Of a stretch of DNA of 64,000 nucleotides, positions 19,377-28,768 are shown in pieces. The notes beneath the pieces were generated by a model. The model was given only the letters and a program-made list of their open reading frames with translations, was not told where the DNA came from and made no database searches. The position numbers were made by a program, and so were the translations under genes. Origin of the DNA: Marinobacter sp. F4216 (GTDB lineage Bacteria; Pseudomonadota; Gammaproteobacteria; Pseudomonadales; Oleiphilaceae); NCBI RefSeq assembly GCF_019931195.1, contig NZ_JAIOUO010000003.1:434001-498000 (forward strand), written 5' to 3'. The first letter of the stretch is position 1. Each line of letters begins with the position of its first letter.

Positions 19377-20789
19377 TTACAACTCCCTGACGTCGGTAAG
19401 TTCACCGGTTAAAGCAGCGGCAGCTGCCATGACGGGACTGGCCAGGTGCGTACGACCACCTTTGCCTTGCCGGCCTTCAAAATTACGGTTTGAAGTAGAA
19501 ACACAACGTTCGCCGCTGGCAAGGCGGTCATCGTTCATACCCAGGCACATGGAACAGCCGGCCGATCGCCACTCGAACCCCGCTTTTCTGAAAATGGTGT
19601 CCAACCCTTCGCGCTCGGCCTGAAGCCCGACCAGCCCCGAGCCCGGCACAATCAAGGCCTGCTTGATGGAGTGGTGAACCTTCTGCCCCCGGACCAGGTT
19701 CGCCACACTGCGCAGGTCTTCTATGCGCGCGTTGGTGCAGGAGCCGATAAACACCTTGTCGACGGGTACGCCTTTCAGAGCCTGCCCGGGCGTAAGGTCC
19801 ATGTACTCGAGCGCACGTTGCAGGGAGTTACGCTCAGCCGGGCTGGCCAGGCTCTCGGGCACAGGCACGTGGCCATCAATGCCGGTGACCATCTCAGGGG
19901 AGGTGCCCCAGGTAACCTGAGGGACCAGTTTGCCAAGATCAAAACTCTCCTCGCGGTCAAATACCGCGTCATCATCCGTGTGGAGACTGCGCCAATACGC
20001 CAGTGCAGCTTCCAGATCCGCCCCCTCTGGCGCATGCGGTCGACCGCACACAAACGCCTCGGTCACAGAATCAAAGGCCACCATTCCTGCGCGCGCGCCC
20101 GCCTCGATACTCATATTGCAGATGGTCATTCGCCCTTCCATCGATAGATCCCTTATGGCATCCCCCGAGTACTCGATGGCATATCCGGTGCCACCGGCCG
20201 TGCCAATGCGCCCGATCAGAGCCAGGATCATATCTTTGGGCGTAACGCCCAGCCCCATTGGCCCATCGAATCGGACCCGCATATTCTTCTGCTTCTGGGT
20301 TCTCAGGGTTTGTGTCGCCAGCACGTGCTCGACTTCACTGGTACCGATGCCCATTGCCAGCGTGGCGAAGGCGCCGTGGGTCGCAGTATGGGAATCGCCA
20401 CAGACGATGGTCATTCCCGGCAAGGTCAATCCCTGCTCGGGCCCGACCACATGAACAATGCCCTGCCGTGCATCCTCCAGTTCAATCAGCGGGATGCCGA
20501 AGTGCCGGCAGTTTTCCGTCAGCGTCTCAACCTGCCGCCTGGCCACACGGTCAGCGATACCGGTCACGCCCAGCTCCCGGTTGCGGGTCGGTACCGCATG
20601 GTCTGGCACTGCAATGTTAGCCCCTATGCGCCAGGGCTGGCGGTTGTTGTTCTTCAGGCCAGAAAAAGCCTGGGGAGAAGTCACTTCGTGCAACAGATGC
20701 CGATCGATATAAATGAGCGACGAACCATCGTCCAGTTCATCGACAAAATGTCGGCTCCAAAGCTTGTCGTACAGCGTTTGACCAGCCAT
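19377..20789 (-). CDS. leuC: LeuC-like 3-isopropylmalate dehydratase large subunit paralogue
   Basis: A 470-residue [4Fe-4S] hydro-lyase subunit of bacterial LeuC length (E. coli 466). It has the family start [16 protein letters not shown], the [32 protein letters not shown] segment, and cluster ligands in FIGSCTN (about residue 350) and GCSMCLGMN (about 410). It ends with [18 protein letters not shown]. Good ribosome site GAGGAT before ATG. LeuC/D enzymes are known to accept citraconate and dimethyl-substituted analogues, and paralogues are dimethylmaleate or maleate hydratases. Operon position, between a deamidase-lipoprotein pair and a PrpR-type regulator, argues for a catabolic substrate rather than leucine synthesis. 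Confidence 0.92.
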   Translation of the reverse strand: MAGQTLYDKLWSRHFVDELDDGSSLIYIDRHLLHEVTSPQAFSGLKNNNRQPWRIGANIAVPDHAVPTRNRELGVTGIADRVARRQVETLTENCRHFGIPLIELEDARQGIVHVVGPEQGLTLPGMTIVCGDSHTATHGAFATLAMGIGTSEVEHVLATQTLRTQKQKNMRVRFDGPMGLGVTPKDMILALIGRIGTAGGTGYAIEYSGDAIRDLSMEGRMTICNMSIEAGARAGMVAFDSVTEAFVCGRPHAPEGADLEAALAYWRSLHTDDDAVFDREESFDLGKLVPQVTWGTSPEMVTGIDGHVPVPESLASPAERNSLQRALEYMDLTPGQALKGVPVDKVFIGSCTNARIEDLRSVANLVRGQKVHHSIKQALIVPGSGLVGLQAEREGLDTIFRKAGFEWRSAGCSMCLGMNDDRLASGERCVSTSNRNFEGRQGKGGRTHLASPVMAAAAALTGELTDVREL

Positions 20790-20799
20790 CTTGATATCC

Positions 20800-21231
20800 T
20801 CAGTTTTGGCTAGATAGCAGCTCCCGGACTTCGGGATAACTCAGCCATTGGTAGAGTTCCTCGCCTTCATCGGCGTCAATCCTGAATCCACACCAGCTAT
20901 CCAGTTGGCCATTCTGCAAAGGCTCAATGATGCAGTAAGGGCGGGCACAATCGCTGCCCGAAAGCCCCTCTCTATGCAGCAGGCTGCGGCTCTCATCCAG
21001 TTTTGCCTTTGCGGTCGCCCCAGCCACCCGATCCTCATCCGCGAGTGCACTGACGTTTTCCCGAAAGCCTGCCACATAGACCTCCCGGTAACTGCGGCAC
21101 ACCGCCGGCTCTGCAGCGAGACGGGCAATAAACGCCTGCCGGTTGTCGCCGTCGATAGTCTCGGTAGGCAACGAACCGCAGGCGCTCAGGGCAAGCGCCA
21201 GTCCCACGGACACGTATCGCTCAAAACACAT
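20800..21231 (-). CDS. Hypothetical lipoprotein in the hydantoinase operon
   Basis: A 143-residue protein with a lipoprotein signal, [14 protein letters not shown] (lipobox LSAC). The mature part has five further cysteines ([27 protein letters not shown]), suggesting disulphides in the periplasm. No family recognised. It overlaps the isochorismatase-like gene by 11 bases and ends ten bases before leuC-like, so it is clearly inside the operon. It could assist the outer-membrane/RND transport part, but nothing in the sequence shows that. Confidence 0.7.
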   Translation of the reverse strand: MCFERYVSVGLALALSACGSLPTETIDGDNRQAFIARLAAEPAVCRSYREVYVAGFRENVSALADEDRVAGATAKAKLDESRSLLHREGLSGSDCARPYCIIEPLQNGQLDSWCGFRIDADEGEELYQWLSYPEVRELLSSQN

Positions 21232-21811
21232 GGTTCAGCGTTTCTTCCAAAGACAACACATCCACATACTTGGTATTGAGATCTTTCAGGTTGGCGGCAT
21301 GGGCATCCATATCCCGATCACCGCATGCCTCCCGGACCACGACCGTCCGATACTCATGCTGCAGGCAGCCCAGGGCCGTTGCCCGCACACAACCACTGGT
21401 GGTCAGACCCGTCACCACCGCACCGTCGACACCCGAATTCTGCAACTGCTGGTGCAAATCGGTGCGAAAGAAGCCACTGGGCCATTGTTTGGTAATCAGG
21501 ACTTCGTCGTCCCGCCGTTCCAGCCTTGGATCGATCGTCTCAAGCCCTGAACCAGCCTGCAGCACCTCGAGATCGGGCAGTTTCTCCCGGAAAATCCGGG
21601 CCTGCCCGGGAGAGCTGTAGGCAACGGTAGTAAACAGGACAGGCAATCCCCTGGCACGGAAGCCTTCAAGCAGTACGCGGTTGGCCTTGATGACCTCCCC
21701 GCACTCCGCAGCCAGAGGGCTGCGGGTGGGGTCAGTGAATCCAAGACTCATATCAACCACAATCAGGGCGTACTTGTTGGCCTTTGCCAGGACACGAGTG
21801 TCCAGACTCAT
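21221..21811 (-). CDS. Isochorismatase-family amidohydrolase (N-carbamoylsarcosine/maleamate amidase type)
   Basis: A 196-residue cysteine hydrolase. The catalytic triad of the family is visible: Asp20 in ALIVVDMS, Lys108 in ITKQWPSGFF, and Cys141 in TGLTTSGCVRATAL. The segment VVREACGDRDMDAHAANLKDLNTKYVDVLSLEE closely follows N-carbamoylsarcosine amidohydrolase and maleamate amidase (NicF) sequences. These enzymes cleave a carbamoyl or half-amide nitrogen to ammonia. The ATG at 21811 overlaps the hyuB stop as ATGA; a longer start exists but lacks support. Directly following HyuAB, it is well placed to remove the amide released by ring opening. Family sure, substrate inferred. Confidence 0.85.
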   Translation of the reverse strand: MSLDTRVLAKANKYALIVVDMSLGFTDPTRSPLAAECGEVIKANRVLLEGFRARGLPVLFTTVAYSSPGQARIFREKLPDLEVLQAGSGLETIDPRLERRDDEVLITKQWPSGFFRTDLHQQLQNSGVDGAVVTGLTTSGCVRATALGCLQHEYRTVVVREACGDRDMDAHAANLKDLNTKYVDVLSLEETLNHVF

Positions 21812-23685
21812 GCTACACCCCCGGCACCTTTGTTCCATATGGGTGTCGCAGGAGCGGGAAGGCCGGTTTCAGCCTCACAACGAGCCTTGATTTCGTCCAG
21901 TGTTCCGCCACGGGAGAACAGATCCGGCTCATCGCGATCCTCGGCCATGCTGGCTCGCAACTCGGTTGTGGCGGCCTCATCAACCGTTCCGTCCGCGGTC
22001 AAAACAACCCCGTATCTCCGGGCGCCTTCCACACTGACAAGTCCCTTGCGGACGTCCGCTGCCACCTGGTCAGTCGCTCGCTGCAGTGGGTCACCCCAGC
22101 CACCGCCACCCCAGGTGTCGAAGATCACCAGATCACCCTTTTCGACCTTCACATGGTCGCACTTGGAAGGCAGGATACGTCGCTCACCGTTGACCTTGAT
22201 CAGTTCCTTGCGGCTGCGCTGTCCGGGCGCACCGCCATTTACCCCCCACGGGTAGGTCAGCCAGCGATCATCGTGTATCGAGATCTCACCGTCTGCCAGC
22301 AGGCGATAACCCACGCGGATACCGTTACCCCCGCGATGAAGCCCGGCACCACCAGAGTCGGTGATGGTCTCGTAGGTTTCGATGCGCAGCGGGAAATAGG
22401 CCTCAACAAACTCGTTTGGCACGTTAGTAAAGCCCGGCCACAGGGAATGACCGTCAGGACCATCACCCACCGGGCGACCCGGGATTCCGCCGAAGCCGAT
22501 CTGGAACAACTGGAACCACTCGTTGTTTTCGTCGTACCCGGAATACATGAAGTGGGGTGAGTCCGAGAACCCGGCACCGCTCATGGCATCCGGCGTACCC
22601 TGCCCGAGCAGGCCGCCCATGACGTCAAAGATGCGTCCCAGCAGGTGAGTCCGGCAAGACAGCGCGGCCGGGAAGTTCGGCTTGAGAATGGACCCTTGGG
22701 GAATATTCACTTCAACGAGGTCGTAGAAGCCATCGTTGAACAGGATCGAGGGATCAAACAGGTTGATGGTGAACGCCCCGAAGAACATCTTGAACATCTC
22801 CTCGTTGAGGTAGAAGTTCACTGAAGACGGAGCCTGCGGGTCGGTTCCCTCAAAATCGAAGATGGCCTTGTCGCCCTCGCGCCACATGGTGCAGCGAATG
22901 GTGTAGGGACCCAACCCCGCACCATCGTCACAGATATAGTCCTCGAAGGAACGTTTCTCTTCCGGAACCACATTGCGAATGATTTCGCGCATCGCTATGT
23001 AGTTACGTTCAAGCATCATGCCCAGTGCACTGCTGAACACGTCGTCACCGAAACGTTCTGCCAGTTCGACACAGCGACGTCCGGCAGTACGACAGGACGC
23101 CACAATGGCGTTGAAGTCAGACTTGTTCCAGCGCGGCATCCGCACGTTATGAAGGATCAGATCCAGAACGTCTTCGTTCAGCTCCCCCTTCTTGTAGATC
23201 TTCACCGGGGGAATCCGGATACCTTCCTCAAAAATGGTTTGCGCATCGGTCGGCAGGCTGCCCGGAACCTTGCCGCCCACATCGGACATATGACCGAACA
23301 TGGCCGCCCAGTTAATGAGCCGGCCATCCTTGAAGATGGGCACCAGCACCAGCCAGTCCGGCAGGTGACTCACCGCCCCGTCGCACATGTACGGGTCATT
23401 GGTCAGGAAGATATCACCTTCCTCGATGCCGCCCTGGTAGGACTGGGTGAACCCGGTAATGAACGAACCGAATTGGCCAACCACCATTTTACCCTCGTGA
23501 TTGGCGATCATCGGGAAGGCATCACCCTGCTCGCGAATACCCGGCGACATGGCGGTGCGGAAGAGCACGGCGTCCATCTCGTTGCGGGCGTTGGCCATGG
23601 CATTCTCGATAATATCGAGGGTGACCGTATCCACTTCTACGCGTTCAAGTGGTTTGCTGTTGGGTTGAACGATATTCGCAGGCAT
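21808..23685 (-). CDS. hyuB: Hydantoinase B/oxoprolinase-family subunit (HyuB)
   Basis: A 625-residue protein of the HyuB family, partner of HyuA in ATP-dependent hydantoinases, 5-oxoprolinases and, more distantly, acetone/acetophenone carboxylases. Conserved stretches are AMANARNEMDAVLFRTAMSPGIREQGD, GDIFLTNDPYMCDGAVSHLPDW, FGHMSDVGGKVPGS, FEGTDPQAPSSVN and SGGAGLHRGGNGIRVGYR. The end GDLVIFDTWGGGGWGDPLQRA is the typical C-terminal signature. Length fits a hydantoinase rather than the larger acetone carboxylase subunit. RBS AGGAG overlaps the hyuA stop. Reaction predicted: ring opening of a cyclic amide, with HyuA supplying ATP-derived phosphate. Confidence 0.9.
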   Translation of the reverse strand: MPANIVQPNSKPLERVEVDTVTLDIIENAMANARNEMDAVLFRTAMSPGIREQGDAFPMIANHEGKMVVGQFGSFITGFTQSYQGGIEEGDIFLTNDPYMCDGAVSHLPDWLVLVPIFKDGRLINWAAMFGHMSDVGGKVPGSLPTDAQTIFEEGIRIPPVKIYKKGELNEDVLDLILHNVRMPRWNKSDFNAIVASCRTAGRRCVELAERFGDDVFSSALGMMLERNYIAMREIIRNVVPEEKRSFEDYICDDGAGLGPYTIRCTMWREGDKAIFDFEGTDPQAPSSVNFYLNEEMFKMFFGAFTINLFDPSILFNDGFYDLVEVNIPQGSILKPNFPAALSCRTHLLGRIFDVMGGLLGQGTPDAMSGAGFSDSPHFMYSGYDENNEWFQLFQIGFGGIPGRPVGDGPDGHSLWPGFTNVPNEFVEAYFPLRIETYETITDSGGAGLHRGGNGIRVGYRLLADGEISIHDDRWLTYPWGVNGGAPGQRSRKELIKVNGERRILPSKCDHVKVEKGDLVIFDTWGGGGWGDPLQRATDQVAADVRKGLVSVEGARRYGVVLTADGTVDEAATTELRASMAEDRDEPDLFSRGGTLDEIKARCEAETGLPAPATPIWNKGAGGVA

Positions 23686-23689
23686 ACGA

Positions 23690-25762
23690 TTACTCCTTCC
23701 CCTTGTGATCCACGGGCTCGATCAGCAGGTTGCCCACCTGGTCGACCTTCGCGTGATACCCCGGAAAAACCACGGTAGTTGAATCCATCTCGGTAACAAT
23801 GGCAGGACCAGGAACCACATGCCCGGGCCAGAGCTTCTCACGGTCATACAGAACCGCAGTCTGATCCTGACCGTCAAAGTAGATGGGGCTTTCACCCGTG
23901 ACCGCCGCGCTCAGGTCCTGCGCTTTTTCCGCCCATTCTTTCTCATTGATGTTCGGGCGCGGTGCCCGCGCGATGGCACGCAGGTTAACCAGCTCATGCT
24001 CTTCATCCAGCGAGAAGCTGAACAGCTGCTCGTGCTCCGCGTCGAACGCATCCTGCAACACGCTCAGGCCATTGCTGCGCAGATCCTCCGGCTCAACAGT
24101 CTGGGTCAGCAGAAGTGCCTGTCCCTGGTAGCGCACATCCGCCTCCCAGGTGATGGTCTGCTGGTCGCCTGGAATGTCCTGTGTCTCCAGTGAATCGCTT
24201 ACCTGCTTGGTGAGGACCTCGAGAATATCCACCACCTGGCTCTTATCGATATTGGAGAAGCCTTTGATCAGGGAACGGGACGCCTCGTCTTTGACCCGCG
24301 TGGTGGCATCACCGTAGGCACAGAGCACCCCGGGTGACGGCGGGACAATTACCGGCCAGGCATCCATCAGAATGCCCAGGGCATTGGCGTGCAGAGGCCC
24401 GGCACCACCAAAGCCACACAGCGCGAATTCGCGGGGGTCGTAGCCCTGCTCGACCGAGATCAGTCGCAGCGCACCGAACATATGCTCGTTGGCAATCCGC
24501 ACAATGCCTTCCGCGGCCTCTTTCAGAGGCACACCCATGGCATCCGCCACCTTCTGAACGGCTGCTTCGGCCAAGTCCTTGCGGATTTCCATGTCCCCAC
24601 CGAGCCGCTGGTTGGCCGGCAAGTACCCGAGTACCACGTTGGCATCGGTGACCGTCGGCTGATCGCCACCCTTGTTATAGGCCGCCGGTCCGGGCTCAGC
24701 ACCGGCACTGTCCGGCCCGACCCGCAACGCCTTGGTCAGCTCGGGCACAAACGCGATGGAGCCACCGCCGGCGCCCACCGTCCGGACGTCCACCGAGGGC
24801 GCACGGACGGCCACATCACCGACACGGGTTTCCCGCCGCAATCGCGCACTGTTGTTCTCAATCAGCGCCACGTCGGTGGATGTTCCACCCACGTCGAACG
24901 TGAGCACCTTGTCGAAGCCGCCCCGGGAACAGAACCAGATGGCGCCCGCGACGCCCCCGGCCGGACCGGACAACAGCAGATTGACCGGTGTGTAGGACGC
25001 CGAATCGCAGGTGGCCAGTCCGCCATCCGAACGCAGGATGGACAACTGGACGTCATCCGCCAGCCGGGACTTGATCTCGTGTTCCAGGTGATCCAGGTAG
25101 CTGGAGACTTCCGGTCGAACAAAGCTGTTCACCACCGTTGTCTCAGTCCGCTCGTACTCCTGCATTTCCGGAACCACCCGGGAGGAGAGTGATACCGGAA
25201 TATCCGGCATCACTTCTGCGGCGATGGCCGAGATCTTTTCCTCATGGGCGCCACTGGCGTAGGCATTGATGAGGGAGACCGTCAGGGCCTCTATGCCGGA
25301 GTCGCGCAGCGATTCGAGCTTCGACCGGATGTCTGACTCGTCCAGCTCCTGGACGATCTCACCCTTGGCGCTGACCCGCTCGACCGCCTCGACCGTGTCT
25401 TCCAGGGACGCCAGCAGTGGCTGCTTGTTGAAAATCACCCAGCCACCCAGGCCGCCCGGCACGAAGGACCGCGCAATGTGCAGAACCTGCCGGTAACCCT
25501 GGGTAGTGACCAGACCAACCCTGGCGCCCTTCTGGGTCAGGATCGCGTTGGTCGCCACGGTGGTACCGTGCATGACCGAGCGAATCTGCTTCGGGTCAAT
25601 CCCCGAGGTGCGGCAGATCTTCTCGATCCCGTTGAGCACCCCTTGGGACGAATCGGAGGGTGTCGAAGGCACCTTGGCGGTATACGTGGCGCCGGTATCA
25701 TCGTTGATGAGCAGTAAGTCCGTAAACGTGCCGCCCACATCAACCCCTAGTCGAAAGCTCAT
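23690..25762 (-). CDS. hyuA: Hydantoinase/oxoprolinase subunit A (HyuA), ATP-using
   Basis: A 690-residue actin/HSP70-fold ATPase subunit. FRLGVDVGGTFTDLLLIND is the phosphate-1 loop, VMHGTTVATNAIL and KVLTFDVGGTSTDVALI the internal repeats, and VRTVGAGGGSIAF with GAEPGPAAYNKGG the usual HyuA core. The ATG at 25762 has AGGAGGAA upstream; the five-residue longer reading is unsupported. With HyuB it should phosphorylate and open a lactam, imide or hydantoin ring. Alternative: ketone carboxylase of the acetophenone type, but no gamma-like small subunit is seen nearby. Transcribed after DUF1329, before hyuB with four bases between. Confidence 0.9.
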   Translation of the reverse strand: MSFRLGVDVGGTFTDLLLINDDTGATYTAKVPSTPSDSSQGVLNGIEKICRTSGIDPKQIRSVMHGTTVATNAILTQKGARVGLVTTQGYRQVLHIARSFVPGGLGGWVIFNKQPLLASLEDTVEAVERVSAKGEIVQELDESDIRSKLESLRDSGIEALTVSLINAYASGAHEEKISAIAAEVMPDIPVSLSSRVVPEMQEYERTETTVVNSFVRPEVSSYLDHLEHEIKSRLADDVQLSILRSDGGLATCDSASYTPVNLLLSGPAGGVAGAIWFCSRGGFDKVLTFDVGGTSTDVALIENNSARLRRETRVGDVAVRAPSVDVRTVGAGGGSIAFVPELTKALRVGPDSAGAEPGPAAYNKGGDQPTVTDANVVLGYLPANQRLGGDMEIRKDLAEAAVQKVADAMGVPLKEAAEGIVRIANEHMFGALRLISVEQGYDPREFALCGFGGAGPLHANALGILMDAWPVIVPPSPGVLCAYGDATTRVKDEASRSLIKGFSNIDKSQVVDILEVLTKQVSDSLETQDIPGDQQTITWEADVRYQGQALLLTQTVEPEDLRSNGLSVLQDAFDAEHEQLFSFSLDEEHELVNLRAIARAPRPNINEKEWAEKAQDLSAAVTGESPIYFDGQDQTAVLYDREKLWPGHVVPGPAIVTEMDSTTVVFPGYHAKVDQVGNLLIEPVDHKGKE

Positions 25763-25799
25763 ACTTCCTCCTGACAAACGTTTTGGTTGCGGATGGGCA

Positions 25800-27065
25800 T
25801 CAGCGCGCTGCTGCCTGCTCCAGCTCTCTCAGACTGATGGAATCACCGTCCACCCCGTCGGTGTTCAGTTTTGCGTTATCTGCCAGCACGAAGATGGTGG
25901 CATGGCGACGCTGGTAATCGATGGTGAACCCGGCGTTGGACACAATGCCACGGTCGCCGTCCTCGGTTTCGATCGTCTTCAGGTTGTAGTTCATCCACTT
26001 CCAGAACTCCCCTTTGCGATCATACACATCGGCCATGTAGAAACGCGGGAACTGAGTATCCATATACATCACTTTCTTGCTGTACGGATGCTCGGGCGGA
26101 GCCACGGCTTCAATTACCCACACTTCACGGGGCTCCCACTGATCGGTCGGATTCCAGTACGGCTCGCTGTCCAGGTCCACGATCGGGAATTCCGCGTCGC
26201 CACTGGCGTCCTGGTTCCAGGCAGTGGACTGGCTGTTGGCGACTACCAGAATCTTGCGCTTGCCCAGAAGCTTGTATTCCGGATACCAGGTCGGATGGGC
26301 GTTAAAGATCTCGATGTCGTCGTTCAGCTGATCGGTGCCGCCGATGGGGTCCATCCAGGTACCACCGGAAAGACGGCGGGTACGACGCACGGACTTGATG
26401 TAAGCCCAGCTGTCGTCCAGTTTCGGGCTGTCATAACGAACGGTGAACAGACCAAGCCCCCGGATATCCGCCGGATAAGTGGCGTACAGCAGCTGCTTCC
26501 ACAGCACATCGCCATCACCCTCGACGGTCTGTTCCTCACCTAGGCGCCCCTTCATGTAGTAACGGCGCAGCACCCACTCCTGGGTACGCTCCAGGCCCCG
26601 ATCATCATCGACAAACAGGTAGGCAAATTCGGGGTAGTCCTGGAAGTTCTTGGTCGGCTGCGCAACGTGGTGATTCCAGATCAGCTTTTCCGCTGCGTGC
26701 GGTGTGTTTTCATCCACCTCCGGGAAAGGCATACCGGCTTTCCAGCCTTCCATCATCCGTGTATCGGGATTAAAGGTTGCGGAGCTGGCGTACTGCTCGG
26801 TTGCGGCCAGATAATCGTCACCGAGGGTGATGGGCTCGGGTGCCTTAAGCGTAATGACCAGACCTTCCTCACGAATCAGCCGCTTCTGCAGGTCGGTCAG
26901 CAGGGAATCGATGCTATCCCCGTCAAAGGTATCGGACAGACGCTGATCAAGGTTGCCCGCATTGATTACATCACCCGACTGAAGCTCCGCAGCCGCCAGA
27001 TAGCTGGCGCCTGCCATAAGACTTACAGCCAGAGTCAGGTTCTTCAGGTTTGTTGTGATTGTCAT
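25800..27065 (-). CDS. DUF1329 outer-membrane-associated protein
   Basis: A 421-residue exported protein with a signal peptide (LTLAVSLMAGASYLAAA). It has the DUF1329 pattern: a LPS/lipoprotein-carrier-like beta fold with GLGLFTVRYDSPKLDDSWAYIKSVRRTRRLSGGTWMDPIGGTDQLNDD, WYPEYKLLGKRKILVVAN and FYMADVYDRKGEFWKWMNY. DUF1329 genes occur next to DUF1302 and RND exporters in catabolic clusters for hydrophobic compounds. RBS GGAG before ATG; ten bases after DUF1302. Probably takes part in moving a hydrophobic substrate across or out of the outer membrane. Mechanism unknown. Confidence 0.85.
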   Translation of the reverse strand: MTITTNLKNLTLAVSLMAGASYLAAAELQSGDVINAGNLDQRLSDTFDGDSIDSLLTDLQKRLIREEGLVITLKAPEPITLGDDYLAATEQYASSATFNPDTRMMEGWKAGMPFPEVDENTPHAAEKLIWNHHVAQPTKNFQDYPEFAYLFVDDDRGLERTQEWVLRRYYMKGRLGEEQTVEGDGDVLWKQLLYATYPADIRGLGLFTVRYDSPKLDDSWAYIKSVRRTRRLSGGTWMDPIGGTDQLNDDIEIFNAHPTWYPEYKLLGKRKILVVANSQSTAWNQDASGDAEFPIVDLDSEPYWNPTDQWEPREVWVIEAVAPPEHPYSKKVMYMDTQFPRFYMADVYDRKGEFWKWMNYNLKTIETEDGDRGIVSNAGFTIDYQRRHATIFVLADNAKLNTDGVDGDSISLRELEQAAAR

Positions 27066-27075
27066 GAGTATCTCC

Positions 27076-28755
27076 TCAGAACTGGTAAGTCAGACGTGCG
27101 GTCAACTGATCGTTGCCCGAGAAGTAGCCGAACAGGTTGGTATCGTTGAAGCCCTCGAGGGGACGATCCTGATCGGTTTCGTGCCAGAAAATATCGGCTT
27201 CCAGGCGTACCCGGATGTGGTCGCCATAGGCCATTTCCACTGCGGGAATCACGAACCCTCCGCCGTAGGTCAGATCGGAACCAACCGCCAGGGACGGATT
27301 GATCTGGTCGTTGGCGTAGTTGGTTGCCAGCACCGCAGTGATGATGCTGCTGAACTCCTTGGTTTCACCGCCGAAACCGGCGAGATTAACCAGCTGCTCG
27401 TCACGCTCGAAATCGGTGATCCAGTTGTTGAACAGCTGAACGGTGAAGAACGACGGACGGCTGGTGCCCAGGAAATCCTGCAGGTCCAGCTGCTTGTCGA
27501 TGCGGAACATGGAGCGCACCAGGCTTTTCTCGGCAATGCCGCAGAAGCCCGGGAAGAAGCCACAAGCCTCGCCGGCACCCAGCCCGGCGGCACCGCCAGC
27601 AATACCAACGTTGTAGGGAGCATCCGGGATGTAAGCAATCTCGGTGCTGAACACCAGATCCGGACCCGCAAAATAGTTGTTCGCGGTCACACCAAAGATG
27701 TCGATGTAGGGATAGATAAACTCACCAGCCGCAGAAGGGTTGCCTTCATACTCGTACGGATTGGTCTGAAGGTCAGGCCGCCCCGGATTGGTGGCCGGAT
27801 TGGGGTTCGCCACAGGATTGGGGTTAGGACCGTGGAACCAGGCCACCGAATAGCCCCAGTCGCCGGCCAATCCATTCCACCGCAGGCCGTAGGAGTCGTC
27901 ATCCATGTCGGCTTCGGAGTGGTCGTAGTTGTAGGGTACGTTGGCGGCGAAGGGTGCGGAGGCAAACGTAATGCCCTTGTTCGGATTGTTGGCCCAGCGG
28001 CCCCCCTCCACATCGTAGCTATTGCCACGGTTTTCACCGTCGTTGAGCTGCCCGGGGATGTAAAGCAGCTGCAGGCTGCCATCGAGATCATCCACCCGCT
28101 GTACGAGGTTGACCAGATTCAGCGGCTTACGAAGCTCCTCGTTTTCAGGCTCGAGGAAAGACCGCCAGCGGAAGTCATAGCCATGCACCACATCCAGCAG
28201 CTGGAAGAAGTCGGTCTCGCCCCAGACCACCTGTTGACGACCGACTTTCAGGTTCGTGGTATCGGTAATATCACCCTGAATCCAGAGCTCACGGATCTCC
28301 TCATCGTCGTAAACGTCGTCGCGCAGATTCACCGAAGAGCCAGACGCACCGCCGGTTTGTGCCCACTCATCGGCAACCTCCTGCAGGTCCTTCAGATAGT
28401 CCGTCGGAGACTCCCGGGAGATGCGGCCGGTAAACTTGAAACGGGCGTTGCCAAAATCACGGAACAGGTTGAGCTTGCCGACGGTCCGCGCCATGGAGAG
28501 GTCGTAGCGATAGTCATCCCGCTGCTCGCCATCAAAGATATTGGGGCCCGGGCCGATCAGCGTGGGGTTCTCCAGATTCCACGAGAGATACTCGCGAATG
28601 TAGCCGGACACTTCCCAGTCTTTGGTCAACCAGTCCTCCTCACTTGCGAACACGGTTTGGGGAACGCCAGCCATCGTCGCAGCCACAATGCCAGCTGCCA
28701 GAAGCGTCTGCTTACGATAGCGCCCCTTCAACTCCAGGTTGTTTTTCGTTGTCAT
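27076..28755 (-). CDS. DUF1302 outer-membrane beta-barrel protein
   Basis: A 559-residue protein with a signal peptide (TLLAAGIVAATMAGVPQTVFAS) followed by a barrel-like sequence ending in the outer-membrane terminal motif LTARLTYQF (C-terminal Phe). Internal hallmarks are WEVSGYIREYLSW, LKVGRQQVVWGETDFFQLLDVVHGYDFRW and GLRWNGLAGDWGYSVAWF, seen in DUF1302 proteins. The ATG at 28755 is chosen; an ATG at 28767 adds four residues and sits one base from the RND stop. A likely porin-type channel for the operon's hydrophobic substrate, acting with DUF1329. A long open frame on the other strand is a shadow. Confidence 0.85.
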   Translation of the reverse strand: MTTKNNLELKGRYRKQTLLAAGIVAATMAGVPQTVFASEEDWLTKDWEVSGYIREYLSWNLENPTLIGPGPNIFDGEQRDDYRYDLSMARTVGKLNLFRDFGNARFKFTGRISRESPTDYLKDLQEVADEWAQTGGASGSSVNLRDDVYDDEEIRELWIQGDITDTTNLKVGRQQVVWGETDFFQLLDVVHGYDFRWRSFLEPENEELRKPLNLVNLVQRVDDLDGSLQLLYIPGQLNDGENRGNSYDVEGGRWANNPNKGITFASAPFAANVPYNYDHSEADMDDDSYGLRWNGLAGDWGYSVAWFHGPNPNPVANPNPATNPGRPDLQTNPYEYEGNPSAAGEFIYPYIDIFGVTANNYFAGPDLVFSTEIAYIPDAPYNVGIAGGAAGLGAGEACGFFPGFCGIAEKSLVRSMFRIDKQLDLQDFLGTSRPSFFTVQLFNNWITDFERDEQLVNLAGFGGETKEFSSIITAVLATNYANDQINPSLAVGSDLTYGGGFVIPAVEMAYGDHIRVRLEADIFWHETDQDRPLEGFNDTNLFGYFSGNDQLTARLTYQF

Positions 28756-28768
28756 AGTTTTACCCATT

